Shown here one piece after another: positions 34,145 through 44,790 of a stretch of DNA of 64,000 nt. Position numbers and translations under genes: made by a program. Position 1 is the first letter of the stretch, and each line of letters opens with the position of its first letter. This DNA is from Bradyrhizobium sp. 4 (GTDB lineage: Bacteria; Pseudomonadota; Alphaproteobacteria; Rhizobiales; Xanthobacteraceae): the NCBI RefSeq assembly GCF_023100905.1, contig NZ_CP064686.1:2728001-2792000 (forward strand), read 5' to 3'. The notes under the pieces were generated by a model. That model saw only the letters and a list, made by a program, of their open reading frames with translations. It ran no database searches and was not told the origin of the DNA.

Positions 34145-35017
34145 ATGGCAACCCGGCAGACGCAGCTTCTCGCACGGACGCTCCTGACGCCGGCCGTCGG
34201 GCTGCTGTTCATCTGGATGATTGTCCCGCTCGCGTTGACGATCTATTTCTCGACGCTGCATTACAGCCTGCTCGATCCCGGCTCGGAATCGTTCGTCGGG
34301 CTGGAAAATTTCCGCTACTTCCTCACCGATCCCGCGTTCCTCGCCTCGCTCCAGAATACGCTGGTGCTGGTCGGCTCGGTGCTGGCGCTGACTGTCCTGC
34401 TCGGAATTCCGCTGGCGCTGCTGCTCGATCAGCCCGTGATCGGCCTCAACATCGTGCGGCTGATGGTCATCGCGCCGTTCTTCGTCATGCCGACGGTGAG
34501 CGCCTTGGTCTGGAAGAACCTGTTGATGCATCCGGTGTCCGGGCTGTTTGCCTGGATCGCGTCGCTGTTCGGGTTGACGCCGATCGACTGGTTCACCGAC
34601 GCGCCGCTGCTCGCGGTGATTCTGATCGTGTCTTGGCAATGGCTGCCGTTCGCGACGCTGATTTTGCTCACTGCGATGCAGTCGCTCGACGAGGAGCAGA
34701 AGGAGGCCGCCGAAATGGACGGCGCCAGCGCGGTCTCGACCTTCATCTACATTACGCTCCCGCACCTCGCGCGTCCCATCACGGTGGTGATCCTGATCGA
34801 GACGATCTTCCTGCTCACCGTCTTTGCCGAAATTTACGTCACCACGGGCGGCGGCCCGGGACTGTCGACCACCAACATCGCTTTCCTGATCTATTCGCAG
34901 GCACTGATCCAGTACGATGTCGGCACCGCCTCGGCGGGCGGCCTCGTCGCCGTCGTGATCGCCAACGTCGTAGCTTTCTTCCTGGTCCGCATCGTCGGCC
35001 GCAATCTGGAGGCTTGA
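34145..35017 (+). CDS. smoF: Polyol ABC transporter permease 1, SmoF-like
   Basis: 290 residues of the MalF-like BPD_transp_1 family with six helices. The EAA loop that docks on the ATPase is visible as EAAEMDGASAVSTFIYITLPHL. The N-terminal segment LLTPAVGLLFIWMIVPLALTIYFS is the first helix. ATG 34145 has AGAGAAG upstream; an earlier in-frame ATG at 34103 would start inside the hairpin. It forms a heterodimer with the next permease. Three bases separate the genes. Confidence 0.9.
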   Translation: MATRQTQLLARTLLTPAVGLLFIWMIVPLALTIYFSTLHYSLLDPGSESFVGLENFRYFLTDPAFLASLQNTLVLVGSVLALTVLLGIPLALLLDQPVIGLNIVRLMVIAPFFVMPTVSALVWKNLLMHPVSGLFAWIASLFGLTPIDWFTDAPLLAVILIVSWQWLPFATLILLTAMQSLDEEQKEAAEMDGASAVSTFIYITLPHLARPITVVILIETIFLLTVFAEIYVTTGGGPGLSTTNIAFLIYSQALIQYDVGTASAGGLVAVVIANVVAFFLVRIVGRNLEA

Positions 35018-35020
35018 GAC

Positions 35021-35851
35021 ATGGCGCGGATAGCGACGAGGCAGCGGGTGGTGGTCTCGACCATCGGGGCGTGGTTCTTCGGCTTCCTGATCTTCTTCCC
35101 AATCCTCTGGATGGTATTGGCGAGCTTCAAGACCGAACTTGAGGCCTTCGCGATTCCGCCGTCCTTCCTGTTCTTCCACTGGACCACCGAGAACTACGCA
35201 ACGGTTCAGGAGCGCAGCGACTATTTCCTCCACGCAATGAACTCGATCATCATCGCCGGCGGCTCGACCTTGATCGCGCTGCTGATCGCGATCCCCGCCG
35301 CCTGGTCGATGGCGTTCTCGCCGACCAAACGCACCAAGGACATCCTGCTCTGGATGCTCTCGACCAAGATGATGCCGCCGGTCGGCGTGCTGGTGCCGAT
35401 CTACCTGATCTACAAGTCCTTCGGCTTGCTCGATTCCCGCATCGGGCTCGTCTTCATCCTGTGCCTGGGAAACTTGCCGATCGTGATCTGGATGCTCTTC
35501 ACCTATTTCAAGGAGATCCCGCGCGACATCCTGGAAGCCGCGCGCATGGACGGCGCCACCATCGGCCGTGAGCTGGTCTATGTCCTGACGCCGATGGCGA
35601 TCCCGGGACTCGCATCGACCATGCTGCTGAACCTGATCCTGGCCTGGAACGAGGCGTTCTGGACGCTCAATCTGTCGACCTCGAACGCTGCGCCGCTCAC
35701 CACGTTCATCGCGTCCTATTCGAGCCCGGAAGGGCTGTTCTGGGCAAAGCTGTCGGCGGCGTCGACGCTGGCGATCGCGCCCATTCTCGTCCTCGGTTGG
35801 TTCAGCCAGAAGCAGCTCGTGCGCGGGCTCACCTTTGGCGCGGTAAAGTAG
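35021..35851 (+). CDS. smoG: Polyol ABC transporter permease 2, SmoG-like
   Basis: 276 residues of the MalG-like family with six helices and the EAA loop EAARMDGATIGRELVYVLTPMA. The C-terminal part ends in FSQKQLVRGLTFGAVK, typical of sugar and polyol MalG homologues. ATG 35021 lies three bases after the smoF stop. It builds the membrane channel with SmoF. The order binding protein, two permeases, ATPase, dehydrogenase matches smoEFGKS of Rhodobacter. Confidence 0.9.
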   Translation: MARIATRQRVVVSTIGAWFFGFLIFFPILWMVLASFKTELEAFAIPPSFLFFHWTTENYATVQERSDYFLHAMNSIIIAGGSTLIALLIAIPAAWSMAFSPTKRTKDILLWMLSTKMMPPVGVLVPIYLIYKSFGLLDSRIGLVFILCLGNLPIVIWMLFTYFKEIPRDILEAARMDGATIGRELVYVLTPMAIPGLASTMLLNLILAWNEAFWTLNLSTSNAAPLTTFIASYSSPEGLFWAKLSAASTLAIAPILVLGWFSQKQLVRGLTFGAVK

Positions 35852-35867
35852 GAAGGGCTGCCGGATC

Positions 35868-36875
<1,008 letters not shown>

Positions 36876-36904
36876 CAAGAAACGGCAAGAAGCGGAAGAG
36901 CAAC

Positions 36905-37678
36905 ATGTACCTGGAAAAGTTCAAGCTGAACGGCAAGACCGCGTTCATCACCGGCGGCGGGCAGGGGATCGGGCTCGCCTGCGCCGAAGCGCTGGCTGAA
37001 GCCGGCGCCAGGGTCGTCATCGGCGATCGTGACAGCAAGGTCGCGGACAGCGCGAAAGCCAGCCTGAGGGCGAAGGGCTTCGACGCCGAGACGGCGATCA
37101 TGGATGTCACCGACACCAAGCGCGTGGCGGAGGTGGCGAGCGACCTCGTCGCGCGCCACGGCAAGGTGGACATCCTCGTCAACAACGCCGGCATCGCCCG
37201 CAGCGAGACGCCCGCGGAGACCGTGACCGACGAGCACTGGCTCAACGTCATTGACGTCAATCTCAACGGCACCTTCTGGTGCTGCCGCGAGTTCGGCAAG
37301 CACATGCTCAATGCCAGGAGCGGCGCCATCGTTAATGTCGGATCGATGTCCGGCTTCATCGTCAACAAGCCGCAGGAGCAGTGCTTCTACAATGCGTCCA
37401 AGGCCGGCGTGCATCATCTGACGAAATCGCTCGCCGCCGAATGGGGCACGCGTGGCATCCGCGTCAACGCGGTGGCGCCGACTTATATCGAGACGCCGCT
37501 CAACGCCTTCGTGAAAAGCAATCCGAGAATGTACGACGCCTGGATCGGTGGAACCCCGATGGCACGGATGGGGCAGGTCGATGAGATCGCTTCCGTCGTG
37601 CTGTTCCTGGCCTCCGAAGCCGCGAGCCTGATGACCGGCAGCATCGTGCTGGTGGATGGCGGCTACACTTGCTGGTAG
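36905..37678 (+). CDS. SDR-family polyol dehydrogenase
   Basis: 257 residues, classical short-chain dehydrogenase. NAD-binding TGGGQGIG is at 16-23, NNAG follows in ILVNNAGIA, and the catalytic Tyr162-x3-Lys166 lies in FYNASKAG. Its place after smoK equals that of the sorbitol dehydrogenase smoS, but the N-terminus differs from SmoS as I remember it, so oxidation of arabitol, galactitol, threitol or another polyol to the ketose is equally possible. RBS GAAGAG is eight to nine bases before ATG 36905. The next genes are a ribulokinase-like kinase and a fructokinase, which would trap the ketose products. Confidence 0.82.
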   Translation: MYLEKFKLNGKTAFITGGGQGIGLACAEALAEAGARVVIGDRDSKVADSAKASLRAKGFDAETAIMDVTDTKRVAEVASDLVARHGKVDILVNNAGIARSETPAETVTDEHWLNVIDVNLNGTFWCCREFGKHMLNARSGAIVNVGSMSGFIVNKPQEQCFYNASKAGVHHLTKSLAAEWGTRGIRVNAVAPTYIETPLNAFVKSNPRMYDAWIGGTPMARMGQVDEIASVVLFLASEAASLMTGSIVLVDGGYTCW

Positions 37679-37716
37679 GCTTGCGTCAAAACTGACGAGA
37701 GCTTCCGGGGGCGACA

Positions 37717-39363
37717 ATGCCGCGAGCGTATATCGGCATCGATGTAGGGACCACGAGCACGCGGGCAGGGGTGTTCGACGAGGCGGGCACCTTGCTGGCG
37801 ATGGCACGGCATCCGATCAGGATATGGCACGAGGCCGGCGACATCGTCGAACAATCGTCCCAGGATATCTGGGACGCTTGCACTGCGTCGGTGCGGGCCG
37901 CGATGGCGGAAGCTGCGATCGCGCCCGACAGCGTCGGCGGTATCGGTTTCGACGCCACCTGTTCCCTCGTGGTGCTCGACCGGCAAGGCGAACCGCTCAC
38001 CGTCAGCGCCTCCGGCGACAGGCAGCGCAACGTCATCGTCTGGATGGATCACCGCGCCACGGCCGAGGCGCGGCTGATCAACGAAACCGGTGATGCCGTG
38101 CTGCGCTATGTCGGCGGTTCGATCTCGCCCGAGATGGAGATGCCGAAACTGCTGTGGCTGAAGCGGCACATGCGCGCGAGCTTCGATGCTGCAGGGCACT
38201 TCTTCGATCTGGCGGATTACCTGACCTGGCGCGCAACCGGCTCGCTTCAGCGCTCGACCTGCACGGTTACCTGCAAATGGAACTATCTCGCCCACGACGG
38301 CGGCGGCTGGAGCGCGCCATTCTTCAAGCGCATCGGCCTGTCGGATTTCGTCAACGAGAAATACGCCCGGATCGGCACCGAGATCGTCGCCCCCGGTACG
38401 CGCCTGGGCGCAGGTCTCTCCCGCACTGCCGCGGCCGATCTCGGCCTGTCAGCGGGCACACCGGTCGGAGCGTCCCTGATCGACGCGCATGCAGGCGGCA
38501 TCGGGGCGATCGGCGGGCGCGATGAATCGGACGGCGCGACGGATGTCTCCGACCGTCTCGCCTACATCATGGGAACGTCGGCCTGCATCATGGCGACGAC
38601 GAAAGAACCGTGCTTCGTGCCGGGCGTGTGGGGTCCTTACTATTCCGGCATGGTGCCGAATTTCTGGCTCAACGAGGGCGGGCAGTCGGCTGCGGGCGCT
38701 GCGATCGACCATCTTCTCAAGTCGCATCCTGGCCACGCCGAGGCGAGCGCGGCGGCGCGCAGCGAGGGCCTCGACCTCATCGAGTTCCTCGAGCGCCGCA
38801 TCATCGCGCGCGCAGGCGGCGCCAGCCGTGCCGCGCTGCTGGCCAGCGACGTCCATGTACTTCCTGAATTCATCGGCAACCGCTCGCCCTACGCCGACCC
38901 TGACACGCGCGCGGTGATCGCCGGCCTCGATCTCGACACCGGCATCGCCTCGATGGAACGGCTGTTCGTCGCCGGTCTGTGCGGGCTCGCCTATGGGCTT
39001 GCCGAGGTGATCGAGGCCTTTGCCGCGCATGGCGTCCATTCCGGCATCATGATCATGGGCGGCGGCGCCAGCCGCAGTCCGCTGGTGCGGCAGGTCATGG
39101 CGGACACCACCGGCCTCACGGTCGCGCTGCCGCAGACCAAAGAACCCGTGCTGCTCGGCGCTGCCATGCTCGGCGCAGTCGCCGGCGGCGCCTATGCCTC
39201 GATCGGCGAGACCATGGCAAAGATGTCGGCGCTGGGACGCAAGAGCGAGCCGACCACGCCCGACATCGCCGCCTTTCACGCCCGCAAGCGCGAGGTCTAC
39301 AAGCTGCTGCGCGAGGTCGATCGCGGCAGCCGCGTCGCGATGCGCGACATCGCGGGAGGTTGA
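37717..39363 (+). CDS. FGGY-family pentulose kinase (D-ribulokinase-like)
   Basis: 548 residues. The N-terminal phosphate motif is YIGIDVGTTSTRAGVFD, then the block ATCSLVVLDRQG and VWMDHRA, and the late GGGASRSPLVRQ that closes the ATP site. The length and the segment FFDLADYLTWRATGS match the YpCarbK/FGGY subgroup (TIGR01315), which acts on D-ribulose and sometimes L-ribulose or ribitol, and is longer than xylulokinases. It would phosphorylate the ketopentose made by the SDR from ribitol or arabitol. It begins 38 bases after the SDR and is followed by the PfkB kinase gene five bases on. Confidence 0.82.
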   Translation: MPRAYIGIDVGTTSTRAGVFDEAGTLLAMARHPIRIWHEAGDIVEQSSQDIWDACTASVRAAMAEAAIAPDSVGGIGFDATCSLVVLDRQGEPLTVSASGDRQRNVIVWMDHRATAEARLINETGDAVLRYVGGSISPEMEMPKLLWLKRHMRASFDAAGHFFDLADYLTWRATGSLQRSTCTVTCKWNYLAHDGGGWSAPFFKRIGLSDFVNEKYARIGTEIVAPGTRLGAGLSRTAAADLGLSAGTPVGASLIDAHAGGIGAIGGRDESDGATDVSDRLAYIMGTSACIMATTKEPCFVPGVWGPYYSGMVPNFWLNEGGQSAAGAAIDHLLKSHPGHAEASAAARSEGLDLIEFLERRIIARAGGASRAALLASDVHVLPEFIGNRSPYADPDTRAVIAGLDLDTGIASMERLFVAGLCGLAYGLAEVIEAFAAHGVHSGIMIMGGGASRSPLVRQVMADTTGLTVALPQTKEPVLLGAAMLGAVAGGAYASIGETMAKMSALGRKSEPTTPDIAAFHARKREVYKLLREVDRGSRVAMRDIAGG

Positions 39364-39368
39364 GACGG

Positions 39369-40304
39369 ATGCTGATTTCCTGCGGCGATGCGCTGATCGA
39401 TTTCGTTCCGACGCGAAACACCGACGGGCGCGAAGCGGTGATGCCGGCGGTCGGAGGCTCCTGCCTCAACGTCGCAATCGGCATGGCGCGGCTTGGCGCG
39501 TCGACCGGCTTTGTCGGCGGGATCTCGACGGACATGTTCGGGCGCATGATCGCCGAGCACGCCGCTGCATCCAATGTCGAGCTCGCGCTCGCCACAAGCA
39601 GCGAACACCAGACCACGCTCGCTTTCGTTCGTATCGTCGCGGGCGAGTCGCATTACGCGTTCTACGATGCCGAGACGGCGGCGCGGAACTGGGTCTACCA
39701 GCGCGGCTCCATTCCCTTCGACGCGATCGAAGTTCTCCACGTCGGCTCGACCACACTCGTTAACGACCAGGGCGCGACCGAGACCAAGGCCCTGATCGCG
39801 GACGCGCGGTCGTCCTCGACAATCTCCTTTGATCCGAACTGCCGACCCAACCTCGTGAAGGGCAAACCGGCTTATCTCGCGCGCATGACCGCGTTTGCGG
39901 CCAGCGCCGATCTCATCAAGATGTCGGACGTCGATTTTGCCTATTTGTTCGGCGACGAGCCATATCACCAGCGTGCGAGCACGCTGCTCGCGGGGGGCGC
40001 GAGCCTGGTCGTCATCACCCGTGGCGACAGCGGCGCGATCGCGTGGCATGCGGGGGCAGGGCAGATCGAGGTCGCCGCGCCCAAAGTCGTGGTCGCCGAC
40101 ACCATCGGCGCGGGCGACAGTTTTCAGGCGGCGTTGTTGTTCGCCCTGCACAAGCAGGGACGTCTCCCTCGACAGCAATTGAAGGATATCGGCGCAGACG
40201 AGCTTCGCCGTGCACTGTTCTTTGCCGCCAATTGCGCCGGTCTCACCTGCACCCGTCGCGGTGCCGATCCGCCCTGGAGCCATGAGGTCACCTGGAGCTG
40301 GTAG
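39369..40304 (+). CDS. PfkB-family carbohydrate kinase (fructokinase-like)
   Basis: 311 residues. PfkB signature 1 is GGSCLNVAIGMARLG near residues 30-44, and the C-terminal signature DTIGAGDSFQAALLF contains the catalytic Asp. The start MLISCGDALIDFVP is the usual first strand for fructokinases. It would trap fructose formed from mannitol or sorbitol as fructose 6-phosphate. ATG 39369 lies five bases after the FGGY stop; the open frame further upstream is a shadow of the FGGY gene. Last gene of the polyol operon; the amidase gene beyond starts 123 bases later. Confidence 0.87.
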   Translation: MLISCGDALIDFVPTRNTDGREAVMPAVGGSCLNVAIGMARLGASTGFVGGISTDMFGRMIAEHAAASNVELALATSSEHQTTLAFVRIVAGESHYAFYDAETAARNWVYQRGSIPFDAIEVLHVGSTTLVNDQGATETKALIADARSSSTISFDPNCRPNLVKGKPAYLARMTAFAASADLIKMSDVDFAYLFGDEPYHQRASTLLAGGASLVVITRGDSGAIAWHAGAGQIEVAAPKVVVADTIGAGDSFQAALLFALHKQGRLPRQQLKDIGADELRRALFFAANCAGLTCTRRGADPPWSHEVTWSW

Positions 40305-40427
40305 CTAGGGCAGACCTCGCCGCACTTCCGAGTTGTTTCGGTGGCCAGCGGCCATGCGCAAGCCGAAATGGACAGGATCGGTGCACGCTGGCAAGGTCCG
40401 CGCATCCTGAAGCGAGCCGGTCCTTCC

Positions 40428-41849
40428 ATGAACGATGATCTCTGTTTCTTGTCCGCCACCGAATTGCGCGCGAGCATCGACCGCAAGGAGGTCTCCCCCG
40501 TCGAACTCGTCAGCGCGGTGCTCGCCCGTGCCGAGGCGCTCCAGCCTGAGCTGAACTGCTTCATCACGATCTGCGGCGACGAGGCGCTTGCCGCCGCGCG
40601 CAAAGCCGAGCGCAAGGTGATGGCCGGCGAGCCGCTCGGCCAGCTGCACGGCATCCCCGTCACCGTCAAGGACATCGTCAACACCAGGGGCGTCAAGACC
40701 ACTTTCGGCGCCATTCCCTACAAGGACAATGTTCCGAACGAGGATGCCGTCGCGGTTGCAAGGCTGCGCGCGCAAGGCGCGATCCTGATCGGCAAGACCA
40801 CGACGCCCGAATTCGGCAGCAAGTGCCTGACCGACTCGCCGCTGTTCGGCCGCACCCGCAATGCGTGGAGCGCCGAGCGCTCGCCGGGCGGCTCCAGCGG
40901 CGGCGCGGCGGTGGCGGTGGCGAGCGGCATCGCGCCGCTTGCGATCGCGACCGATGGCGGCGGCTCGACGCGGATTCCCGCCGCCTGCAACGGCGTGGTC
41001 GGGCTGAAGCAGAGCAACGGCGTAATCCCGCACAGCCAGGCGCTGGACGCGTTCGGCAACCAGACCTATGTCACGCCGATGACGCGGACCGTCGCCGACA
41101 CCGCGTTGATGATGCAGGCGATGGCCGGCGAGGATTCTTGCGATCCCTGGTCGATCGGCGTTCCCGTGCCCGACTTCATCGGCGCGGCCGCCCCGCGCGG
41201 CGATCTGCGTGGGCAGAAAATCCTGTACTGCCTGTCGCCGCCCGGACGCCCTGTCTCTGCCGATGTCGAGGCCGGCTTCAAGGCGACCCTCGATCGGCTC
41301 GCGGGCCTGGGTGCCGAACTCGAGGAATTTTCGGGCGAGGGGTTCGACATCGAGCCGATCTGGCGCGCCATCAATCACACGGTCTGGCGCACGCGCTTTG
41401 CCAAACTCGCGGCCGAGCATGGGGACGCGCTGAGCGAGGCCTTCCTCAAGCAGCTTGCGCTTGCCACCGACGTCAGCGGCGTCGCCTATCAGGAGGCGAT
41501 GTTCGCGCGCACGGCTCTGTTCCGCCGGGTGCAATCCCTGCTTGCGCGCGGGCATCTGCTGGCGATGCCAACCATCACCCGCACCGCCCTGCCGATCGAT
41601 CAGGACCTGTTCGGCACCATCGAGATCGAAGGCAAGCAGTTTGACAGCGTCCGGCCGCACTGGTTCCCCTGGACCATGCCGTTCAACATGACCGGACACC
41701 CCGCGATCAGCCTGCCCTGCGGCTTCGGCCGCGACGGCCTGCCGATCGGATTGCAACTCGTCGGCCGCTTCCGCGCTGATGCGGACTTGCTGCGCGTGAG
41801 CGCGCTGTTCGAGGCCTCGCAAGGCCTTCTGTCCCGCTGGCCCGGTTGA
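40428..41849 (+). CDS. Amidase-signature-family amidohydrolase
   Basis: 473 residues with the complete Ser-Ser-Lys triad: Lys81 in VTVKDIVN, Ser156 in SPGGSSGGAAVAVA and Ser180 in DGGGSTRIPA. The family hydrolyses amides, carbamates or aryl-acyl amides; the sequence does not show which. There is no signal peptide. ATG 40428 is the first codon before the family N-terminus LSATELRASI; an extension to 40341 is possible but lacks an RBS. It lies 84 bases before a five-gene peptide-type ABC importer, so the importer probably supplies its substrate. Confidence 0.88.
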   Translation: MNDDLCFLSATELRASIDRKEVSPVELVSAVLARAEALQPELNCFITICGDEALAAARKAERKVMAGEPLGQLHGIPVTVKDIVNTRGVKTTFGAIPYKDNVPNEDAVAVARLRAQGAILIGKTTTPEFGSKCLTDSPLFGRTRNAWSAERSPGGSSGGAAVAVASGIAPLAIATDGGGSTRIPAACNGVVGLKQSNGVIPHSQALDAFGNQTYVTPMTRTVADTALMMQAMAGEDSCDPWSIGVPVPDFIGAAAPRGDLRGQKILYCLSPPGRPVSADVEAGFKATLDRLAGLGAELEEFSGEGFDIEPIWRAINHTVWRTRFAKLAAEHGDALSEAFLKQLALATDVSGVAYQEAMFARTALFRRVQSLLARGHLLAMPTITRTALPIDQDLFGTIEIEGKQFDSVRPHWFPWTMPFNMTGHPAISLPCGFGRDGLPIGLQLVGRFRADADLLRVSALFEASQGLLSRWPG

Positions 41850-41933
41850 GCAGATGGGGATGCAGCAAAGCACTTGCCTCCGGTGCCCGGACATGTTGAT
41901 CGTGCAACGGATGAGCCCTGAATCCGAGCGCGC

Positions 41934-42884
41934 ATGAGCGTATTTGTCCTCCGACGTCTGCTGACCTTGCTGGCGACGCTGGTCGGCGCATCCGTGATCA
42001 TTTTCCTGGTGCTGGATGCTCTCCCGGGCAACGCTGCGCAGATGCTGATGGGCGCCGACGCCTCGCCAGATGCGGTCCGCGCGCTCACGGTCAAGCTCGG
42101 GCTCGATCAGCCGCTGGCGGTTCGCTATTTGCAATGGGTCAAGGGGCTGCTGGTCGGCGATCTCGGCAACTCCTATGTCTACGGCACACCGGTTGCCGCC
42201 TTGATCGCGGAGCGGCTGGTGCTGACCATTCCGCTCGCGATGATGTCCATGCTGATCACGGTGACGCTGGCGCTCTCGGCCGGCATCTACACCGCCGCCA
42301 ACCACAACAAGCTCGGCGACGTCGGCGTGATGTCGCTGACGCAGGTCGGCATCGCGCTGCCGAATTTCTGGTTCGCGATCCTGCTGGTGCTGTTGTTTTC
42401 GGTGCGGCTGCAATGGCTGTCCGCGGGCGGCTTTCCCGGTTGGGAGGACGGCATCTGGCCCGGCATCAAATCGCTGCTGCTGCCGGCGGTGTCGCTCGCG
42501 GTGGTGCAGGCCGCGATCCTCGCACGCGTCACGCGCTCGGCGGTGCTGGAAGTGCTGCGTGAAGACTTCGTCCGCACGGCGCGCGCGAAGGGCCTCGGCA
42601 AGCGCGAGGTGCTGTGGAAACACGTGCTGCGCAACGCCATGATCCCCGTGATGACGGTGATGGGCCTGCAATTCGCCAATCTGCTCGCCGGCACCATCGT
42701 GATCGAGAACGTATTCTATCTGCCCGGCCTCGGCCGCCTGATCTTCCAGTCGATCGCCAACCGCGACCTCATCGTGGTGCGCAACTGCGTGATGCTGCTC
42801 GCGACCATGGTCGTCATCGTCAATTTCGTGGTCGACGTGCTCTATGCCTTCGTCGATCCCCGCATCAAGGTCCACGATCTGTGA
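41934..42884 (+). CDS. Peptide/nickel-type ABC transporter permease, DppB/OppB family
   Basis: 316 residues with six helices and the DppB layout: an N-terminal helix LLTLLATLVGASVIIFLVL, a long periplasmic loop, then the permease core with EDFVRTARAKGLGKREVLWKHVLRNA as the EAA loop. The C-terminus VVDVLYAFVDPRIKVH is diagnostic of this family. ATG 41934; no strong RBS. The GTG start of the second permease overlaps its TGA. Forms a heterodimeric channel for a peptide-like or amide substrate. Confidence 0.92.
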   Translation: MSVFVLRRLLTLLATLVGASVIIFLVLDALPGNAAQMLMGADASPDAVRALTVKLGLDQPLAVRYLQWVKGLLVGDLGNSYVYGTPVAALIAERLVLTIPLAMMSMLITVTLALSAGIYTAANHNKLGDVGVMSLTQVGIALPNFWFAILLVLLFSVRLQWLSAGGFPGWEDGIWPGIKSLLLPAVSLAVVQAAILARVTRSAVLEVLREDFVRTARAKGLGKREVLWKHVLRNAMIPVMTVMGLQFANLLAGTIVIENVFYLPGLGRLIFQSIANRDLIVVRNCVMLLATMVVIVNFVVDVLYAFVDPRIKVHDL

Positions 42885-43774
42885 GCGCGCCGCTGACCAC
42901 CCTCGTCGACGCTCCGGCCATGGCGCGCCCTCTGCCGGCCCGGACCTTCTGGCGCCGCGCGCTGCGTCATCGCAGCTTCGTGCTCGGTGGCGCGCTGAGC
43001 GTGCTGGTTCTCGCCTCGGCGCTGCTGTCGCTGGTGTGGACGCCCTGGTCGCCCTACGAGATCGACATCGCGTCAAAGCTCCGACCGCCCTCGGCCGCGC
43101 ACTGGCTCGGTACCGACGTCTTCGGCCGCGACATCGTCTCGCTGCTGCTCGCCGGCGCCCGCTCCACCATCATGGTCGGCATCATCGCGGTGAGCATCGG
43201 TCTCACCTTCGGCGTCTGTCTCGGCCTGATCGCCTCGGCCAGGCGCGGCTGGACCGAGGAGATCATCATGCGCTTCTCCGATTTCACCTTCGCCTTTCCG
43301 GCCGTGCTGTCCGCCATCATGCTCGCCGCGGTCGTGGGGCCCGGCATGGTGACCTCGATCGTCGCCATCGGCATCTTCCAGATCCCGACGCTGATCCGGC
43401 TGACGCGCGGCTCGGCCAACGCGATCTGGGCGCGCGAATTTGTGCTGGCCGCGCGCGCGGCGGGGAAGGGCAAGTTTCGCATCACCATCGAGCACGTGCT
43501 GCCCAACATCATGTCGATCCTGATCGTACAGGCGACGATCCAGTTCGCGCTCGCGATTCTTGCCGAGGCCGCTTTGTCCTATCTCGGTCTCGGCACGCAG
43601 CCGCCGCAGCCGTCCTGGGGGCGGATGCTGAACGACGCGCAGACGCTGCTGTTCCAGTCGCCGATGCTCGCCGTCTATCCGGGCGCTGCGATCGCGATCG
43701 CGGTGCTCGGCCTCAATCTGCTCGGCGACGGACTGCGCGATCTGCTCGATCCACGACTGGCGCGGGAGCGATGA
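42881..43774 (+). CDS. Peptide/nickel-type ABC transporter permease, DppC/OppC family
   Basis: 297 residues. OppC N-terminal block WRRALRHRSFVLGGALSVL, then HWLGTDVFGRDIVSLLLAGAR, the family hallmark, followed by the EAA region FVLAARAAGKGKFRITIEHVLPN and the end LNLLGDGLRDLLDPRL. GTG 42881 overlaps the dppB stop; an ATG at 42920 is an alternative that would drop 13 poorly conserved residues. Its own end overlaps the first ATPase by four bases (ATGA). Partner of the previous permease. Confidence 0.92.
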   Translation: MSAPLTTLVDAPAMARPLPARTFWRRALRHRSFVLGGALSVLVLASALLSLVWTPWSPYEIDIASKLRPPSAAHWLGTDVFGRDIVSLLLAGARSTIMVGIIAVSIGLTFGVCLGLIASARRGWTEEIIMRFSDFTFAFPAVLSAIMLAAVVGPGMVTSIVAIGIFQIPTLIRLTRGSANAIWAREFVLAARAAGKGKFRITIEHVLPNIMSILIVQATIQFALAILAEAALSYLGLGTQPPQPSWGRMLNDAQTLLFQSPMLAVYPGAAIAIAVLGLNLLGDGLRDLLDPRLARER

Positions 43775-44790
43775 CGATGGGCGAGCGCTCGACCATGCCG
43801 TTGATCGAGGTCGAAAATCTCGGCGTGCGCCTCAACACCAGCCGCGGGCCGGCACAGGCCGTGCGCGGCGTCAGCTTCGCCCTGAAGCGCAGCGAGACGC
43901 TCGGGCTTGTCGGCGAATCCGGCTGCGGCAAGTCGGTGACGGCGTTGTCGCTGATGGGGCTGCTGCCGGACAGCGCGTCCGTCACCGGCAGCATCAAGCT
44001 GGATGGCGGCGAACTCGCTGGATTGTCGGACGCGGACTATTGTCGGCTGCGCGGCAATCGCATCAGCATGATCTTCCAGGAGCCGATGACCGCGCTCAAT
44101 CCGATGCACACGATCGGACACCAGGTCGCCGAGCCGCTGCGGCGTCACAGGAAATTTTCGGCATCGCAGGCGCGCAAGGAAGCGATCGCCTTGCTCGACC
44201 GCGTTGGATTGCCCGATCCGGCGAGGCGCGTCGACGCCTATCCGCACCAGTTTTCCGGCGGCCAGCGTCAGCGCGTCACCATTGCGATGGCGCTCGCCTG
44301 CGAGCCCGACCTTCTGATCGCGGACGAGCCGACCACGGCGCTCGACGTCACCATTCAAGGCCAGATCCTCGACCTCATCGCCGATCTCGTCGAAGAGCGC
44401 GGCATGTCGATGATCCTGATCTCGCACGATCTCGGCGTCATCGCCGAGAACGTGCAACGGATGATGGTGATGTACGGCGGCACGATCATCGAGAGCGGTC
44501 CGACCGACGAAGTGTTCCGCCGGATGGGCCATCCTTATACGCAGGGCCTGTTCCGCGCCCGACCGAAACTCGGCGCACGCAAGGGGACGCGGCTGACGAC
44601 GATATCCGGCTCGGTGCCGGAGCTCGCCGATCTGCCTTCCGGTTGCACCTTCGCCGATCGGTGTCCGCTCGTGATCGAGCAGTGCCGGGCCGCGCTTCCA
44701 CCGATGGTGGACGTCGGACCCGGCCACTTCGTGCGCTGCATCCGGACGGACGTCTCCATGGCCGAACGCGTCGGAGCGCTGACCGCATGA
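43771..44790 (+). CDS. Peptide-type ABC transporter ATPase, DppD/OppD family
   Basis: 339 residues. Walker A GESGCGKS lies near 48-55, signature FSGGQRQRVTIAMAL, Walker B LLIADEPTTALD, H-loop ISHDLGVI. The C-terminal oligopeptide-binding/Fe-S-like tail has the cysteine set SGCTFADRCPLVIEQC characteristic of OppD/DppD. ATG 43771 overlaps the preceding stop. It overlaps the second ATPase gene by four bases. With DppF it forms the ATPase heterodimer on the cytoplasmic side. Confidence 0.93.
   Translation: MTMGERSTMPLIEVENLGVRLNTSRGPAQAVRGVSFALKRSETLGLVGESGCGKSVTALSLMGLLPDSASVTGSIKLDGGELAGLSDADYCRLRGNRISMIFQEPMTALNPMHTIGHQVAEPLRRHRKFSASQARKEAIALLDRVGLPDPARRVDAYPHQFSGGQRQRVTIAMALACEPDLLIADEPTTALDVTIQGQILDLIADLVEERGMSMILISHDLGVIAENVQRMMVMYGGTIIESGPTDEVFRRMGHPYTQGLFRARPKLGARKGTRLTTISGSVPELADLPSGCTFADRCPLVIEQCRAALPPMVDVGPGHFVRCIRTDVSMAERVGALTA

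Noticed and set aside
40305..43076. Very long open frame on the minus strand across the amidase and dppB genes
   Set aside because: It lies antisense to two well-recognised genes, and its product has the low-complexity Arg/His/Asp/Gln composition of a shadow frame.
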